16,625 nucleotides of DNA from CBIFVZ01 sp966185765 (GTDB taxonomy: Bacteria; Pseudomonadota; Gammaproteobacteria; Enterobacterales; Enterobacteriaceae): positions 1-16,625 of the forward strand of contig CBIFVZ010000078.1 of the NCBI GenBank assembly GCA_966185765.1, read 5' to 3'. Within the stretch, counting starts at the first letter, position 1; each line of letters starts with the position of its first letter. Of the stretch, positions 7,484 to 14,633 are shown one piece after another. A model generated the notes under the pieces. The model made no database searches, was not told the origin of the DNA, and saw only the letters and a list, made by a program, of their open reading frames with translations. A program made the translations under genes and the position numbers.

Positions 7484-8278
7484 TCACAGATGGCGGCAGA
7501 AGCCGCCGGAAACATCCAGCGCGGCACCGGTAGTGAACGATGCCAGCGGCGAGGCAAGAAACACCAACGCCTGCGCAGGCTCCTGAGGCTTACCCAGGCG
7601 CTGCATCGGGATACCGCGTTTACGGGCGATATCAGCGGTCCACTCATGCCAGTTCTGGCTTTTATCGCTGCGCGCTTCAAAACGGCGACGCCACTGGCCG
7701 GACTCCACCATGCCAAGCAAAATGGAGTTCACGCGAATGCCTTTGTCCACCAGCTCTCTGGAGAGCGTCAGCGTCATATTCAAAAGCGCCGCGCGTGCCG
7801 CCGAGGTGGCAATCATGTGCTCCTCTGGCTGTAGTGCCAGCAGCGAGTTCACACAGGTAACGGAGGCAATATCAGAGCGCTCAAGCAGCGGTAAAAAAGC
7901 CTGTAGCGGATTAATCACGCCAAACAATTTTAGTTCCGCTTCATGCAGCCAGGCCGCACGCGGCGTATCGCCAAAGTGCGCCACATACCCCTGGCCTGCG
8001 TTGTTAATCAGCATATCCACACCGCCAAAGCGCGCGTCGACCTCAGCGGCAAAGGCTTTTACATCGTTTTCATTTAATACGTCGCAGCGACGCGCCAGAA
8101 TCTCAGCCTGTGGATGTTCGCTTTGCAGCGCTGCCAGTGCGCTGGCAAGCCGGTCATTATCGCGCCCGCAGAAGGCCACTTTTGCCCCTTCGCCCAGGAG
8201 CAGGCGCAGGGTTTCAAAGCCGATACCGGAAGACCCACCGGTCACTACCGCCACGCGCCCTTCAATGAGTGCATTCAT
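7484..8278 (-). CDS. Atypical short-chain dehydrogenase/reductase family protein (SDR2)
   Basis: A 264-residue classical-size SDR. The cofactor motif TGGSSGIG (13-20) and NNAG (92-95) are present, and Gly38-Arg39-Asp40 after beta-2 suggests NADP(H). The active site is degenerate. Ser145 is in place, but the catalytic Tyr, expected 13 residues later, is Thr158; the Lys four residues on is Arg162 (context ATSAARAALL); and the usual Asn of the N-x-x-G segment is Lys117 (ELKLFG). The C-terminus ALDVSGGFCRHL is normal for the family. I have a vague memory of database SDRs with the same TSAAR signature, so this may be a real subfamily and not decay. It overlaps the end of the hydrolase gene by 17 bases. 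The reaction is unknown; it may not be a standard oxidoreductase. Confidence 0.87.
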   Translation of the reverse strand: MNALIEGRVAVVTGGSSGIGFETLRLLLGEGAKVAFCGRDNDRLASALAALQSEHPQAEILARRCDVLNENDVKAFAAEVDARFGGVDMLINNAGQGYVAHFGDTPRAAWLHEAELKLFGVINPLQAFLPLLERSDIASVTCVNSLLALQPEEHMIATSAARAALLNMTLTLSRELVDKGIRVNSILLGMVESGQWRRRFEARSDKSQNWHEWTADIARKRGIPMQRLGKPQEPAQALVFLASPLASFTTGAALDVSGGFCRHL

Positions 8279-9035
8279 CGCTCGCCTCTTTCATTACCCG
8301 TACAATCTGTTGATTGAAAAAACTGTCGTTATCGAGATAGCTGGCGTGCCCGGCCTGTGGAATGGCGTGATAAGGCGCATTCCAGCGCAATGCCAGAGCG
8401 CGGGCATTCTTCGGTGGTGTAATGGCATCCAGCTCGCCGCACCAGACCTCCAGCGGACCACGCCAGTCGCCGAGCCAACGGTGGATATCGTCGTGGGCCA
8501 GCATCCAGGCCGCTGCCAGATAGCCGTCCGTATGCAGGCGCTTCATACCCGCTGCCACGGTGGCTACGTCGTCGGCACTTGCACCAGGGCGCAGCAGTTT
8601 GTCAGCGCGGTGTTGCGCCATCGCCTCTCCCCCCTGGGCCATCTGACGCTGGCGCTGTACCCAAACCTGTGCACGCTGGTCAGCACTGGCCTGACCGTAG
8701 CCCTGCGCCGGGTCGGCCAGCACCAGACGCTTCACACGCTGCGGGTATTTCGCGGCAAAAGCGCTGGCAACCAGTGCGCCAAGCGAATGGCCCAGCAGCA
8801 CTGTTTTTTCTACCTTTGCGCGCTCAAGCATGGCCGCCAGCGCATCGGCATAATCAGCCGCCAGCGGCTGCGCGCGCGCAAGCAGCGGGCTGTCGCCGTA
8901 GCCCGGCATATCCCAGGCAAGCAGGCGATAGCCCGTGACGCCCGCGAACTGTTTGTGCCAGGACGCCGCGCCGGAGCTGATGCCGTGTAGCAGCGTCAGC
9001 ACCTCCCCGGTTCCCGTTTCACGCCAGCAGGTCAT
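8262..9035 (-). CDS. Alpha/beta-fold hydrolase, candidate ring-cleavage product hydrolase
   Basis: A 257-residue alpha/beta hydrolase. Oxyanion-hole segment LLHGISSG (15-22), nucleophile elbow GHSLG with Ser84, acid Asp203 in ELDAITPP and base His230 in QAGHASYLD give a complete triad. In aromatic meta-cleavage pathways such enzymes (BphD, MhpC type) split the C-C bond of the ring-opened product. The extradiol dioxygenase in the same block makes that role plausible here, but esterase, lactonase and enol-lactone hydrolases share the fold. The start at 9035 has AAGGAG seven bases upstream and lies nine bases after the cupin stop. The gene's 3' end overlaps the next gene by 17 bases, suggesting coupled translation. 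Confidence 0.85.
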   Translation of the reverse strand: MTCWRETGTGEVLTLLHGISSGAASWHKQFAGVTGYRLLAWDMPGYGDSPLLARAQPLAADYADALAAMLERAKVEKTVLLGHSLGALVASAFAAKYPQRVKRLVLADPAQGYGQASADQRAQVWVQRQRQMAQGGEAMAQHRADKLLRPGASADDVATVAAGMKRLHTDGYLAAAWMLAHDDIHRWLGDWRGPLEVWCGELDAITPPKNARALALRWNAPYHAIPQAGHASYLDNDSFFNQQIVRVMKEASDECTH

Positions 9036-9044
9036 GACGTCTCC

Positions 9045-9578
9045 TTAGCCGCGCTTCACTTTAGAAAGCGGATGATCTTCCGGATAGGTCGGGATGTTCG
9101 GCTTCTTATTGCCAAGCATCACGCACATCAGCGCCTCTTCTTCGCCATGATTAAACAGGCCACGGTAGATGCCCGGCGGCACAGAAATCAGATCGCGCTC
9201 GCGCAGTATGGTTTCGTAACACTGATCGCCGTCTTTAATCGAGAGCGTGATGGAGCCGCGCAGCATGAAAAACACTTCTTCTACGTCATCATGCAGGTGC
9301 AGCGGGCCTTCACATTTTGACGGCAGCACCATCGTTGAAAAGGTGAAATGTTCCGCCGGAACCGTGTTGGCATCACTTGAGACGCCGGTGGCCCCCGTGC
9401 CGATATAGCGCATCTGGGCGCGGCGGTATTTCGGGTCAAAATCAGCCTGGAACTTCAGTGCGTTCCAGTCATATTTACGGCCCTCAAAGCGCGCGATGCG
9501 TGACTCCACCCAGTCCTGCATGGAGATGTTTTCCGGTTTAACGCGGGCTTCGCGTGTGGTAATGGTTGTCTCAGACAT
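9045..9578 (-). CDS. Single-domain cupin protein
   Basis: A 177-residue protein with one cupin barrel. Motif 1 reads GPLHLHDDVEEVFFMLRG, with metal ligands His94, His96 and Glu100/101. Motif 2 is DLISVPPGIYRGLFN, where Arg139 stands in the place of the usual histidine (P-x-G-x2-H-x3-N). The metal site would therefore have only two histidines plus Glu, or bind metal differently. The roughly 75 residues before the barrel (MQDWVESRIARFEGRKYDW) are unlike a bare cupin. The function could be a dioxygenase, isomerase, or a sensor or binding role; I cannot choose. It sits between the transporter and the hydrolase with ten-base spacings on both sides, so it belongs to the operon. GAGGAGAACATC precedes the start. 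Confidence 0.85.
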   Translation of the reverse strand: MSETTITTREARVKPENISMQDWVESRIARFEGRKYDWNALKFQADFDPKYRRAQMRYIGTGATGVSSDANTVPAEHFTFSTMVLPSKCEGPLHLHDDVEEVFFMLRGSITLSIKDGDQCYETILRERDLISVPPGIYRGLFNHGEEEALMCVMLGNKKPNIPTYPEDHPLSKVKRG

Positions 9579-9588
9579 GATGTTCTCC

Positions 9589-10845
9589 TCAGTAACGTGT
9601 CAGCAGCGGCAGTAACAGCGCGCAGCCCAGCGCCGCAATCGCCACCAGAAATAGCAGCCCGCTGTCCATGCTGTTGGTGAAGGCAATCAGTGCGCCCATC
9701 ACCACAGGCGACAGCGCGCCAGCAAAATTACCCAGTCCGTTAAAAATGCCGCCTGCGGTAGCACTGACGCGCGCATGGGTCGCCTTCGCCAGCAGCGCAA
9801 AGATGTTGGGTGCACCTACCCCCCACATAAAGGTGCTAAAACTCATCGCGGCAATCGTCGGCAAAGGCCCGGAAAGTTGCATCACCAACGCCAGCCCAAC
9901 TGCGGCCCCGGCCATTGAGATAAAACAGGCCAGCGCGCGGCGGTCAACGCGGTCTGACAACCAGGCCCCGATGGCCTCACCGAGCAGCATGGCGATGAAC
10001 GGTAACGACGACAGCCAGCCCGCGTGCTCCAGGTGAATGCCTTTGCCTTTAATCAGGTAACCCGGCAGCCAGCCGTTAATGCCCCACAGGTAGGTCAGAA
10101 ACGCGATGTTAAAGACGCAAATCATCCAGAAATGCGGGCTGGAGAATAGCTCACGGCGCGCACTGCGGCGCTCGTCGGCAGATGCCTTTTCGCGACCGCG
10201 CGTCGGCTCCATGCGAACGTGGCGCAAGCCAATGCGCACAAATACCAGCACCGGTAACGTCAGCAATGCCATCGTGAAAAAGGTGCTCTGCCAGCCGAAG
10301 GTGTTAAGTAGCCAGATAGACAGCGGAAAACCAATGGCCGCCCCCAGCGGGGTGCCAAGCAGCCACATCATGGTGGCACGCGCCTGCAAATGGGCCGGGA
10401 AGGCGTGGCGAATAATGGCGAACGCCAGCGGGAACAGCGGCCCTTCGGCAATCCCCAGCAGGATGCGCAGCACCATCATGCCCGCGTAGGAATGGGTAAA
10501 GCCCATCATCGCCATCAGCACGCACCACACCACCATCATGCCGATAAGTAACTTAACCGGTGCAATGCGATCGCCCAGCCCGCTCAGAAAAACCGATGAA
10601 AAACCGTAGCTGAGCAGAAATACGCTCATCAGTAGCCCAAGGCGCGTGGTGTCAAAACCGATGCCCATAGCCTGTTGGAAATGCTCGTCAGAAAACAGCG
10701 CTGCAATGCTGATTTTGTCGAAAAACGCCAGCAATACACAGGCCAGTAACGCCAGCGGTACTGACCAGCGAACCGGTTGTTCAGACGTGCAGGTGGCCTC
10801 ACCGCGTGATGTTTGCGACGCGGTGTCTGTCTCAATGGTGGTCAT
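9589..10845 (-). CDS. MFS transporter, likely aromatic or organic acid importer
   Basis: A 418-residue, very hydrophobic major facilitator superfamily protein with about twelve membrane segments. A polar N-terminus of about 28 residues precedes the first segment (VPLALLACVLLAFFDKISIAAL). The loop after the second segment carries GLGDRIAPVKLL, a variant of the MFS G-x-L-x-D-R motif. A charged cytoplasmic loop (EPTRGREKASADERRSARR) lies in the middle, then the second half. The DKISIA segment in the first helix resembles the anion:cation symporter group that imports aromatic and sugar acids; I infer proton-coupled uptake of the pathway substrate. GGGGGAAAC precedes the start. It lies 27 bases after the reductase gene and ten before the cupin gene. 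Confidence 0.9.
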   Translation of the reverse strand: MTTIETDTASQTSRGEATCTSEQPVRWSVPLALLACVLLAFFDKISIAALFSDEHFQQAMGIGFDTTRLGLLMSVFLLSYGFSSVFLSGLGDRIAPVKLLIGMMVVWCVLMAMMGFTHSYAGMMVLRILLGIAEGPLFPLAFAIIRHAFPAHLQARATMMWLLGTPLGAAIGFPLSIWLLNTFGWQSTFFTMALLTLPVLVFVRIGLRHVRMEPTRGREKASADERRSARRELFSSPHFWMICVFNIAFLTYLWGINGWLPGYLIKGKGIHLEHAGWLSSLPFIAMLLGEAIGAWLSDRVDRRALACFISMAGAAVGLALVMQLSGPLPTIAAMSFSTFMWGVGAPNIFALLAKATHARVSATAGGIFNGLGNFAGALSPVVMGALIAFTNSMDSGLLFLVAIAALGCALLLPLLTRY

Positions 10846-10872
10846 GTTTCCCCCAGTCGGGTGCGACTTCCC

Positions 10873-12069
10873 TCAGCGCAGGGACATTAGTGAAAAGTCA
10901 GGACTGGTCAGGGGAACCCCTGATAAATCCCGCCCGGCAGCCATCCAGCGTTTGGCCAGTTTGACGGTACGTGCATCGTTAAACGCCACCAGTTGAGTGA
11001 GTTTCCCGTCCTCTCCCAGAGAGAAAAACAGCGTACTATGCGGCTCCCGTCGTACTACCGTCCGACTCCCCGGTTGCGGCACGCCAAGGATCTGGATGTT
11101 GTGCTGGTATTGATCCGACCACAGCCAGGCGGCTTCGTCGTAAACCGGTGCTGTGGGGTCGATCATTGCTTTTGCTGTTGCCACGGCCTGGTTTTGCGCA
11201 AAGGCCCAGGACTGCACGCTCAGCCCATAGCGCAGGTGCTGTGCGACATCGCCCGCGGCAAAGATGACCGGATCGCTGGTGCGACCGTGGCCGTCCACGA
11301 CAATGGCGCGGTCCACCTCAAGCCCGGCAGCACGCGCCAGTTCGAGGTTCAGTTCCACACCAATGCCCACGACCACGGCATCAAAGGTTTCACGCAGCCC
11401 ATCGCAGTGGATTTCCGGGCGGCCCTGGTTGTCAGAAAGCTCCAGCGCGCCACAGCCGCAGCGCACATCCACGCCCTGCTCGCGGTGAAGCGCCAACAAT
11501 TCTTCTGATACCGCCGCGTTAACCGAGCGCTGGCAAAGTGCGCTTTGCTGCTCAAATAACACTACCTCAACGCCAGATCTGCGCGCTGAGGCGGCGATTT
11601 CGAGACCAATCCAGCCGCCGCCCACCACCGCCAGGCGCTGGCTTTCACCAAGCCGTTGCTTGAGGCGCGTGGCATCATCCCAGTGGCGTAGCGTGTAGAC
11701 CTGCGGGTGTGCACGCCAGTCGTGACCCGGCAGCCTGGCACGTGCGCCAGTCGCCAGCAGCAACTGGTCATAAGCGAGTTTTTCACCGTTATCGAGCAGT
11801 ACGACCTTTTCGTCGCGCACAATGGCCTCAGCGCGACGCGGTCGAAACCAGCGCAGGTTAAGCGCCTGCTGCGCGTCTTGCGTAAACAGGCGCGGCAGTT
11901 GTGGTTCGGCGTCCAGCAGTGCCGCTTTGGAGAGCGGCGGGCGCTCATAAAAATCCCAGACCTCTTCGGCTACGATGCAGATTTCACCGTTGAAGCCCTC
12001 ATCGCGCAGCGTCTTCGCTGCCCAGCCGCCTGCCTGGCCGCCGCCGATGATGACGATGCGTGAACTCAT
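10873..12069 (-). CDS. Ferredoxin-NAD(+) reductase of a Rieske oxygenase system
   Basis: FAD-dependent pyridine nucleotide-disulfide family reductase (HcaD/BphA4 type) that passes electrons from NADH to a Rieske ferredoxin. The start at 12069 overlaps the stop of the upstream gene as ATGA and has GGAGGTGG just ahead. A longer in-frame start at 12132 would add 21 residues lying inside that gene. The 398-residue protein shows the FAD site IIGGGQAGGWAAKTL (GGGQAG 9-14), ATGARARLPG (106-115), the NADH site VVGGGWIGLEIA (GGGWIG 150-155) and FAAGDVA with Asp274. The C-terminal domain (from about 300) matches the reductase C-domain of this class. It is the natural partner of the ferredoxin at the start of the operon, six genes upstream. 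Confidence 0.93.
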   Translation of the reverse strand: MSSRIVIIGGGQAGGWAAKTLRDEGFNGEICIVAEEVWDFYERPPLSKAALLDAEPQLPRLFTQDAQQALNLRWFRPRRAEAIVRDEKVVLLDNGEKLAYDQLLLATGARARLPGHDWRAHPQVYTLRHWDDATRLKQRLGESQRLAVVGGGWIGLEIAASARRSGVEVVLFEQQSALCQRSVNAAVSEELLALHREQGVDVRCGCGALELSDNQGRPEIHCDGLRETFDAVVVGIGVELNLELARAAGLEVDRAIVVDGHGRTSDPVIFAAGDVAQHLRYGLSVQSWAFAQNQAVATAKAMIDPTAPVYDEAAWLWSDQYQHNIQILGVPQPGSRTVVRREPHSTLFFSLGEDGKLTQLVAFNDARTVKLAKRWMAAGRDLSGVPLTSPDFSLMSLR

Positions 12070-12992
12070 ACCACCTCCGCTTTCTTCTGCTGGCGGCGCG
12101 TGTCGTGGTCGATCCCCCCTTCTACCGCCCACTCGGTAAATGACACCAACGAGTGTTCAAGCTCGCGCGGCTGCCAGTTTTCCGTGAGATAATCGTCGTT
12201 GGTGTAATACTCAAACGCACCGCCGGTCGGACTGTTGACATACCAGAAGTAAGCAGACGATACCGGATGGCGACCCGGACCAATAAAGGTGCTCCATTTT
12301 TCTTTGTTCATAGCAATGCCACCGCCAATCACTTCATGGATGTCACGCACCGTGAAGGCCACGTGATTCAGCCCACGCCCACGGTGTGGCAACTTCAGCA
12401 GGAACAAATTGTGGTGGCCCCCACGCACCTGAGTACGCAGGAAGACCGCACGGTCGATATAGCGATCGGAAACCTGGAAGCCCAGCACCTCACGGTAGAA
12501 GCGCTCGGTCGCGGCCAGGTCGTCAACAAAGAACACCACATGGCCGATATTGACAGGTTCAGCCTGTGCATATACCGGGCTTGGCATATCCACACGGCGC
12601 GTATCGCCCCACTGATTAATAGCCGGTACATCAAGCTTCACCTCACGCTGTTGGCTGACCATCACACGCAGCGTCATGCCATTGGGATCAAGACATTCCA
12701 GCGCACCATCCACCTCGCGAAACCCTGGCTGTTGTGCCAGTTTTGGTGCCAGTGCCGCCAGCGCGTTGCTGTCAGCTACCGCCCAGGTCATGCGACGCAG
12801 CGTTGAGCCTTGCTCAAACGCGGCGGGCAACTCAGGTGCATCAAGCGGATATAACGCCACCTGCGCGCCGCTCAGGGTGCTAAAGCGGCGGTGCGAGCCG
12901 TCGTCACGCAGCCCGAAATCGCTCATGAATTTTGCGCTCTGCGCCAGGTCTTCAACGCCAAACTCCAGCTTTTCAATGCCCGTTACGCTCAT
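12066..12992 (-). CDS. Two-domain extradiol ring-cleavage dioxygenase (VOC family)
   Basis: Type I extradiol dioxygenase, 308 residues, made of two vicinal-oxygen-chelate modules (about 1-115 and 145-270), as in 2,3-dihydroxybiphenyl 1,2-dioxygenase (BphC). The C-terminal module keeps the metal triad: His151 (NIGHVVFF), His210 (GLNHVAF) and Glu261 (GGAFEYY). Residues matching the BphC acid/base set are also present: His194, His242 and Tyr251, at almost the same numbers as in the Burkholderia LB400 enzyme. So it should be an active Fe(II) enzyme that cleaves a catechol-type ring next to the diol. The native substrate is not known. AGAGGTG precedes the start. It follows an 89-base gap after the regulator gene and is translationally coupled to the reductase gene. 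Confidence 0.92.
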   Translation of the reverse strand: MSVTGIEKLEFGVEDLAQSAKFMSDFGLRDDGSHRRFSTLSGAQVALYPLDAPELPAAFEQGSTLRRMTWAVADSNALAALAPKLAQQPGFREVDGALECLDPNGMTLRVMVSQQREVKLDVPAINQWGDTRRVDMPSPVYAQAEPVNIGHVVFFVDDLAATERFYREVLGFQVSDRYIDRAVFLRTQVRGGHHNLFLLKLPHRGRGLNHVAFTVRDIHEVIGGGIAMNKEKWSTFIGPGRHPVSSAYFWYVNSPTGGAFEYYTNDDYLTENWQPRELEHSLVSFTEWAVEGGIDHDTRRQQKKAEVV

Positions 12993-13081
12993 GGTGATAC
13001 ACCTCTTAAGTTGTCAGCCGCCCCGGATTTGGGCGTAAGGGTGGCCCGACGCCGGATGCGCCTTATTTATAACGTATTGAT
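12993..13081. other. 89-base gap inside the block, with a REP-like fragment
   Basis: This is the largest gap within the block and the only place an internal promoter could sit. On the minus strand TTATAA lies near its start, but no matching -35 hexamer stands out. GACGCCGGATGCGCCTTAT at 13048-13066 resembles half of an enterobacterial REP (palindromic) element of the GCCGGATGCG...CGCCTTAT type, but a full palindrome is not visible. No gene is seen. Confidence 0.4.
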
Positions 13082-13870
13082 TTAACCTGCTTTTGACAGG
13101 TGACCTAAAAAACCTGAAATTTTATCTGCCGCCAGGCTGACCTCATTGCGCAGGCGTTCGCGATCGGTCTCCGGTACCTCGTCAAACGGCACCATTATGC
13201 TAACCACGGCCGACACGCGACCGCTGCGGTCAAACACCGGATAGACAATGGACGAAATGCCCGGCCGATAGAACGACTCGCCAATCACGTAGCCACGCGC
13301 CCGGTCCTGTTGCACCATCTGCCACAGCGCTTCGCGGTCCTGAACCTGACCTGGGGTGTTACCCGGCAGACGCTCCTGTGGGAATAATTGTTCGAACTCC
13401 ACGCGCGATACATCCGTCAGCAGCATGCGACCCAGCGAGGTACAGTGCACCGGTAAACGAGTGCCGATGCTGACCTGGTTTACTCTGGAGCCTGCCGCAC
13501 TGACGCGGGCAATGTAGATAAGGTCACGCCCGTCGCGAATAGCCAGGTGACTGCTGCACTGACTGGCGTCACGCAACTGCTCAATAACCGGTTGCCCGAC
13601 CTGCGCCACATCCAGCGACGCGATATATTCAAAGCCAAGACGCAACACGTTCATGCCAAGCGAAAAGGTGTTGGTACGCCCGTTACGCTCCAGAAACCCC
13701 ATGTACTCCAGCGTCTGCACTACACGGTAGGCGGTAGCCTTTGGCATATCCACCAGCCGGTGCAGTTCGGCAAAAGTCAGTTCCCGGTGCTGCGCGCCAA
13801 AGGCCAGCAATAGCTGGAGACCACGCTCCAGACCCGGCACCAGATATTTACTCTCCTGAACGTTTGCCAT
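13082..13870 (-). CDS. IclR-family transcriptional regulator
   Basis: A 262-residue regulator with the standard IclR layout: a winged helix-turn-helix at about residues 12-72 (helices in LTFAELHRLVDMPKATAYRVVQTLEYMGFL, wing ERNGRTNTFSLG) and a C-terminal effector domain from about 85, ending in the typical ARGYVIGESFYRPGISSIVYPVFDRSGRV segment. I chose the start at 13870 (MANVQESKYLVPGLERG), preceded by GGGGGC, over an in-frame ATG at 13900 that overlaps the upstream gene by 14 bases. It lies within the catabolic block, in the same direction, 16 bases after SDR1, so it is probably cotranscribed and autoregulated. The palindromes at 16321-16336 and 16600-16615 are its likely operators. An aromatic compound or pathway intermediate is the likely effector (inference). 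Confidence 0.93.
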   Translation of the reverse strand: MANVQESKYLVPGLERGLQLLLAFGAQHRELTFAELHRLVDMPKATAYRVVQTLEYMGFLERNGRTNTFSLGMNVLRLGFEYIASLDVAQVGQPVIEQLRDASQCSSHLAIRDGRDLIYIARVSAAGSRVNQVSIGTRLPVHCTSLGRMLLTDVSRVEFEQLFPQERLPGNTPGQVQDREALWQMVQQDRARGYVIGESFYRPGISSIVYPVFDRSGRVSAVVSIMVPFDEVPETDRERLRNEVSLAADKISGFLGHLSKAG

Positions 13871-13886
13871 ATCGCCCCCGTACCAC

Positions 13887-14633
13887 TCAGTTGAAGACAA
13901 AACCGCCGTTGACCGGCAACAACTGCCCGGTGATAAAACCTGAAAGGGAGCTCAGCAGCCAGATGACGCTGCCTGAGACATCTTCAGGGTGTTGTGCGCC
14001 TGCCAGCGCACGGCCATTTTCATAAAGCTGATGGCGCTCGGCAGGGACATATTCCGTGGCCTCTACACGGGTCAGACCCGGCGCGATGGCATTCACGCGG
14101 ATGCGTCTGCCACCCAGCTCACGCGCCATTGAGCGCGTCATGGCAATAACGGCGCCTTTACTGGCAACATAGGCCATGAGTCGCGGCGCGCCCCACAGTG
14201 CCGTGTCGGATGCCACGTTGACAATACTGCCGCCATCATTCAAAAGCCCGACGGCCGCGCGCGTGACAAGCCAGGTGCCTTTGACGTTGACCTGCATAAC
14301 CCGATCCCATAGCTCCGGGTCATATTCCATCATGTCTTTGCCGCCCACGCCGGTTGCCAGCGCGGCATTGTTCACCAGGCCATCAATCTTCCCGCCTTCG
14401 CCAATCGCGCTGAATGCGGCGTTGATGGAGGCTTCACTTGCCAGGTCGATGCTCTGCAACTCCACCCCATAACCCTCCGCCGCCAGACGCGCGGCGCTGT
14501 CTGCCAGCGAGTCTGCAAGGATGTCGCACATCACCACACGTGCGCCCTGAGCGGCGAGGTCCTGTGCAAACTGTAGCCCCAGCCCGCGCGCGGCACCGGT
14601 GACTACAATGCGTTTGCCGTCAAGCAGCCCCAT
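13887..14633 (-). CDS. Short-chain dehydrogenase, candidate cis-dihydrodiol dehydrogenase (SDR1)
   Basis: A canonical 248-residue classical SDR. Cofactor motif TGAARGLG (12-19), Asp37 after beta-2 favouring NAD(H), NNAA (88-91), and the complete tetrad Asn116, Ser142, Tyr155 and Lys159 (YVASK). The C-terminal GQLLPVNGGFVFN is typical. Its start overlaps the oxygenase stop by one base (TGATG), so the two proteins are made together. If the oxygenase makes a cis-dihydrodiol, this enzyme would oxidise it to the catechol for the extradiol dioxygenase. That fits the neighbourhood but is not shown by the sequence, since many SDRs share these motifs. Confidence 0.9.
   Translation of the reverse strand: MGLLDGKRIVVTGAARGLGLQFAQDLAAQGARVVMCDILADSLADSAARLAAEGYGVELQSIDLASEASINAAFSAIGEGGKIDGLVNNAALATGVGGKDMMEYDPELWDRVMQVNVKGTWLVTRAAVGLLNDGGSIVNVASDTALWGAPRLMAYVASKGAVIAMTRSMARELGGRRIRVNAIAPGLTRVEATEYVPAERHQLYENGRALAGAQHPEDVSGSVIWLLSSLSGFITGQLLPVNGGFVFN

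Noticed and set aside
7710..8990. 426-codon plus-strand open frame opposite the SDR2 and hydrolase genes
   Set aside because: GC-rich coding DNA often leaves the antisense frame open. The translation is rich in Ser, Arg, Ala and Cys with no motifs, and both genes on the other strand have complete catalytic or cofactor signatures.
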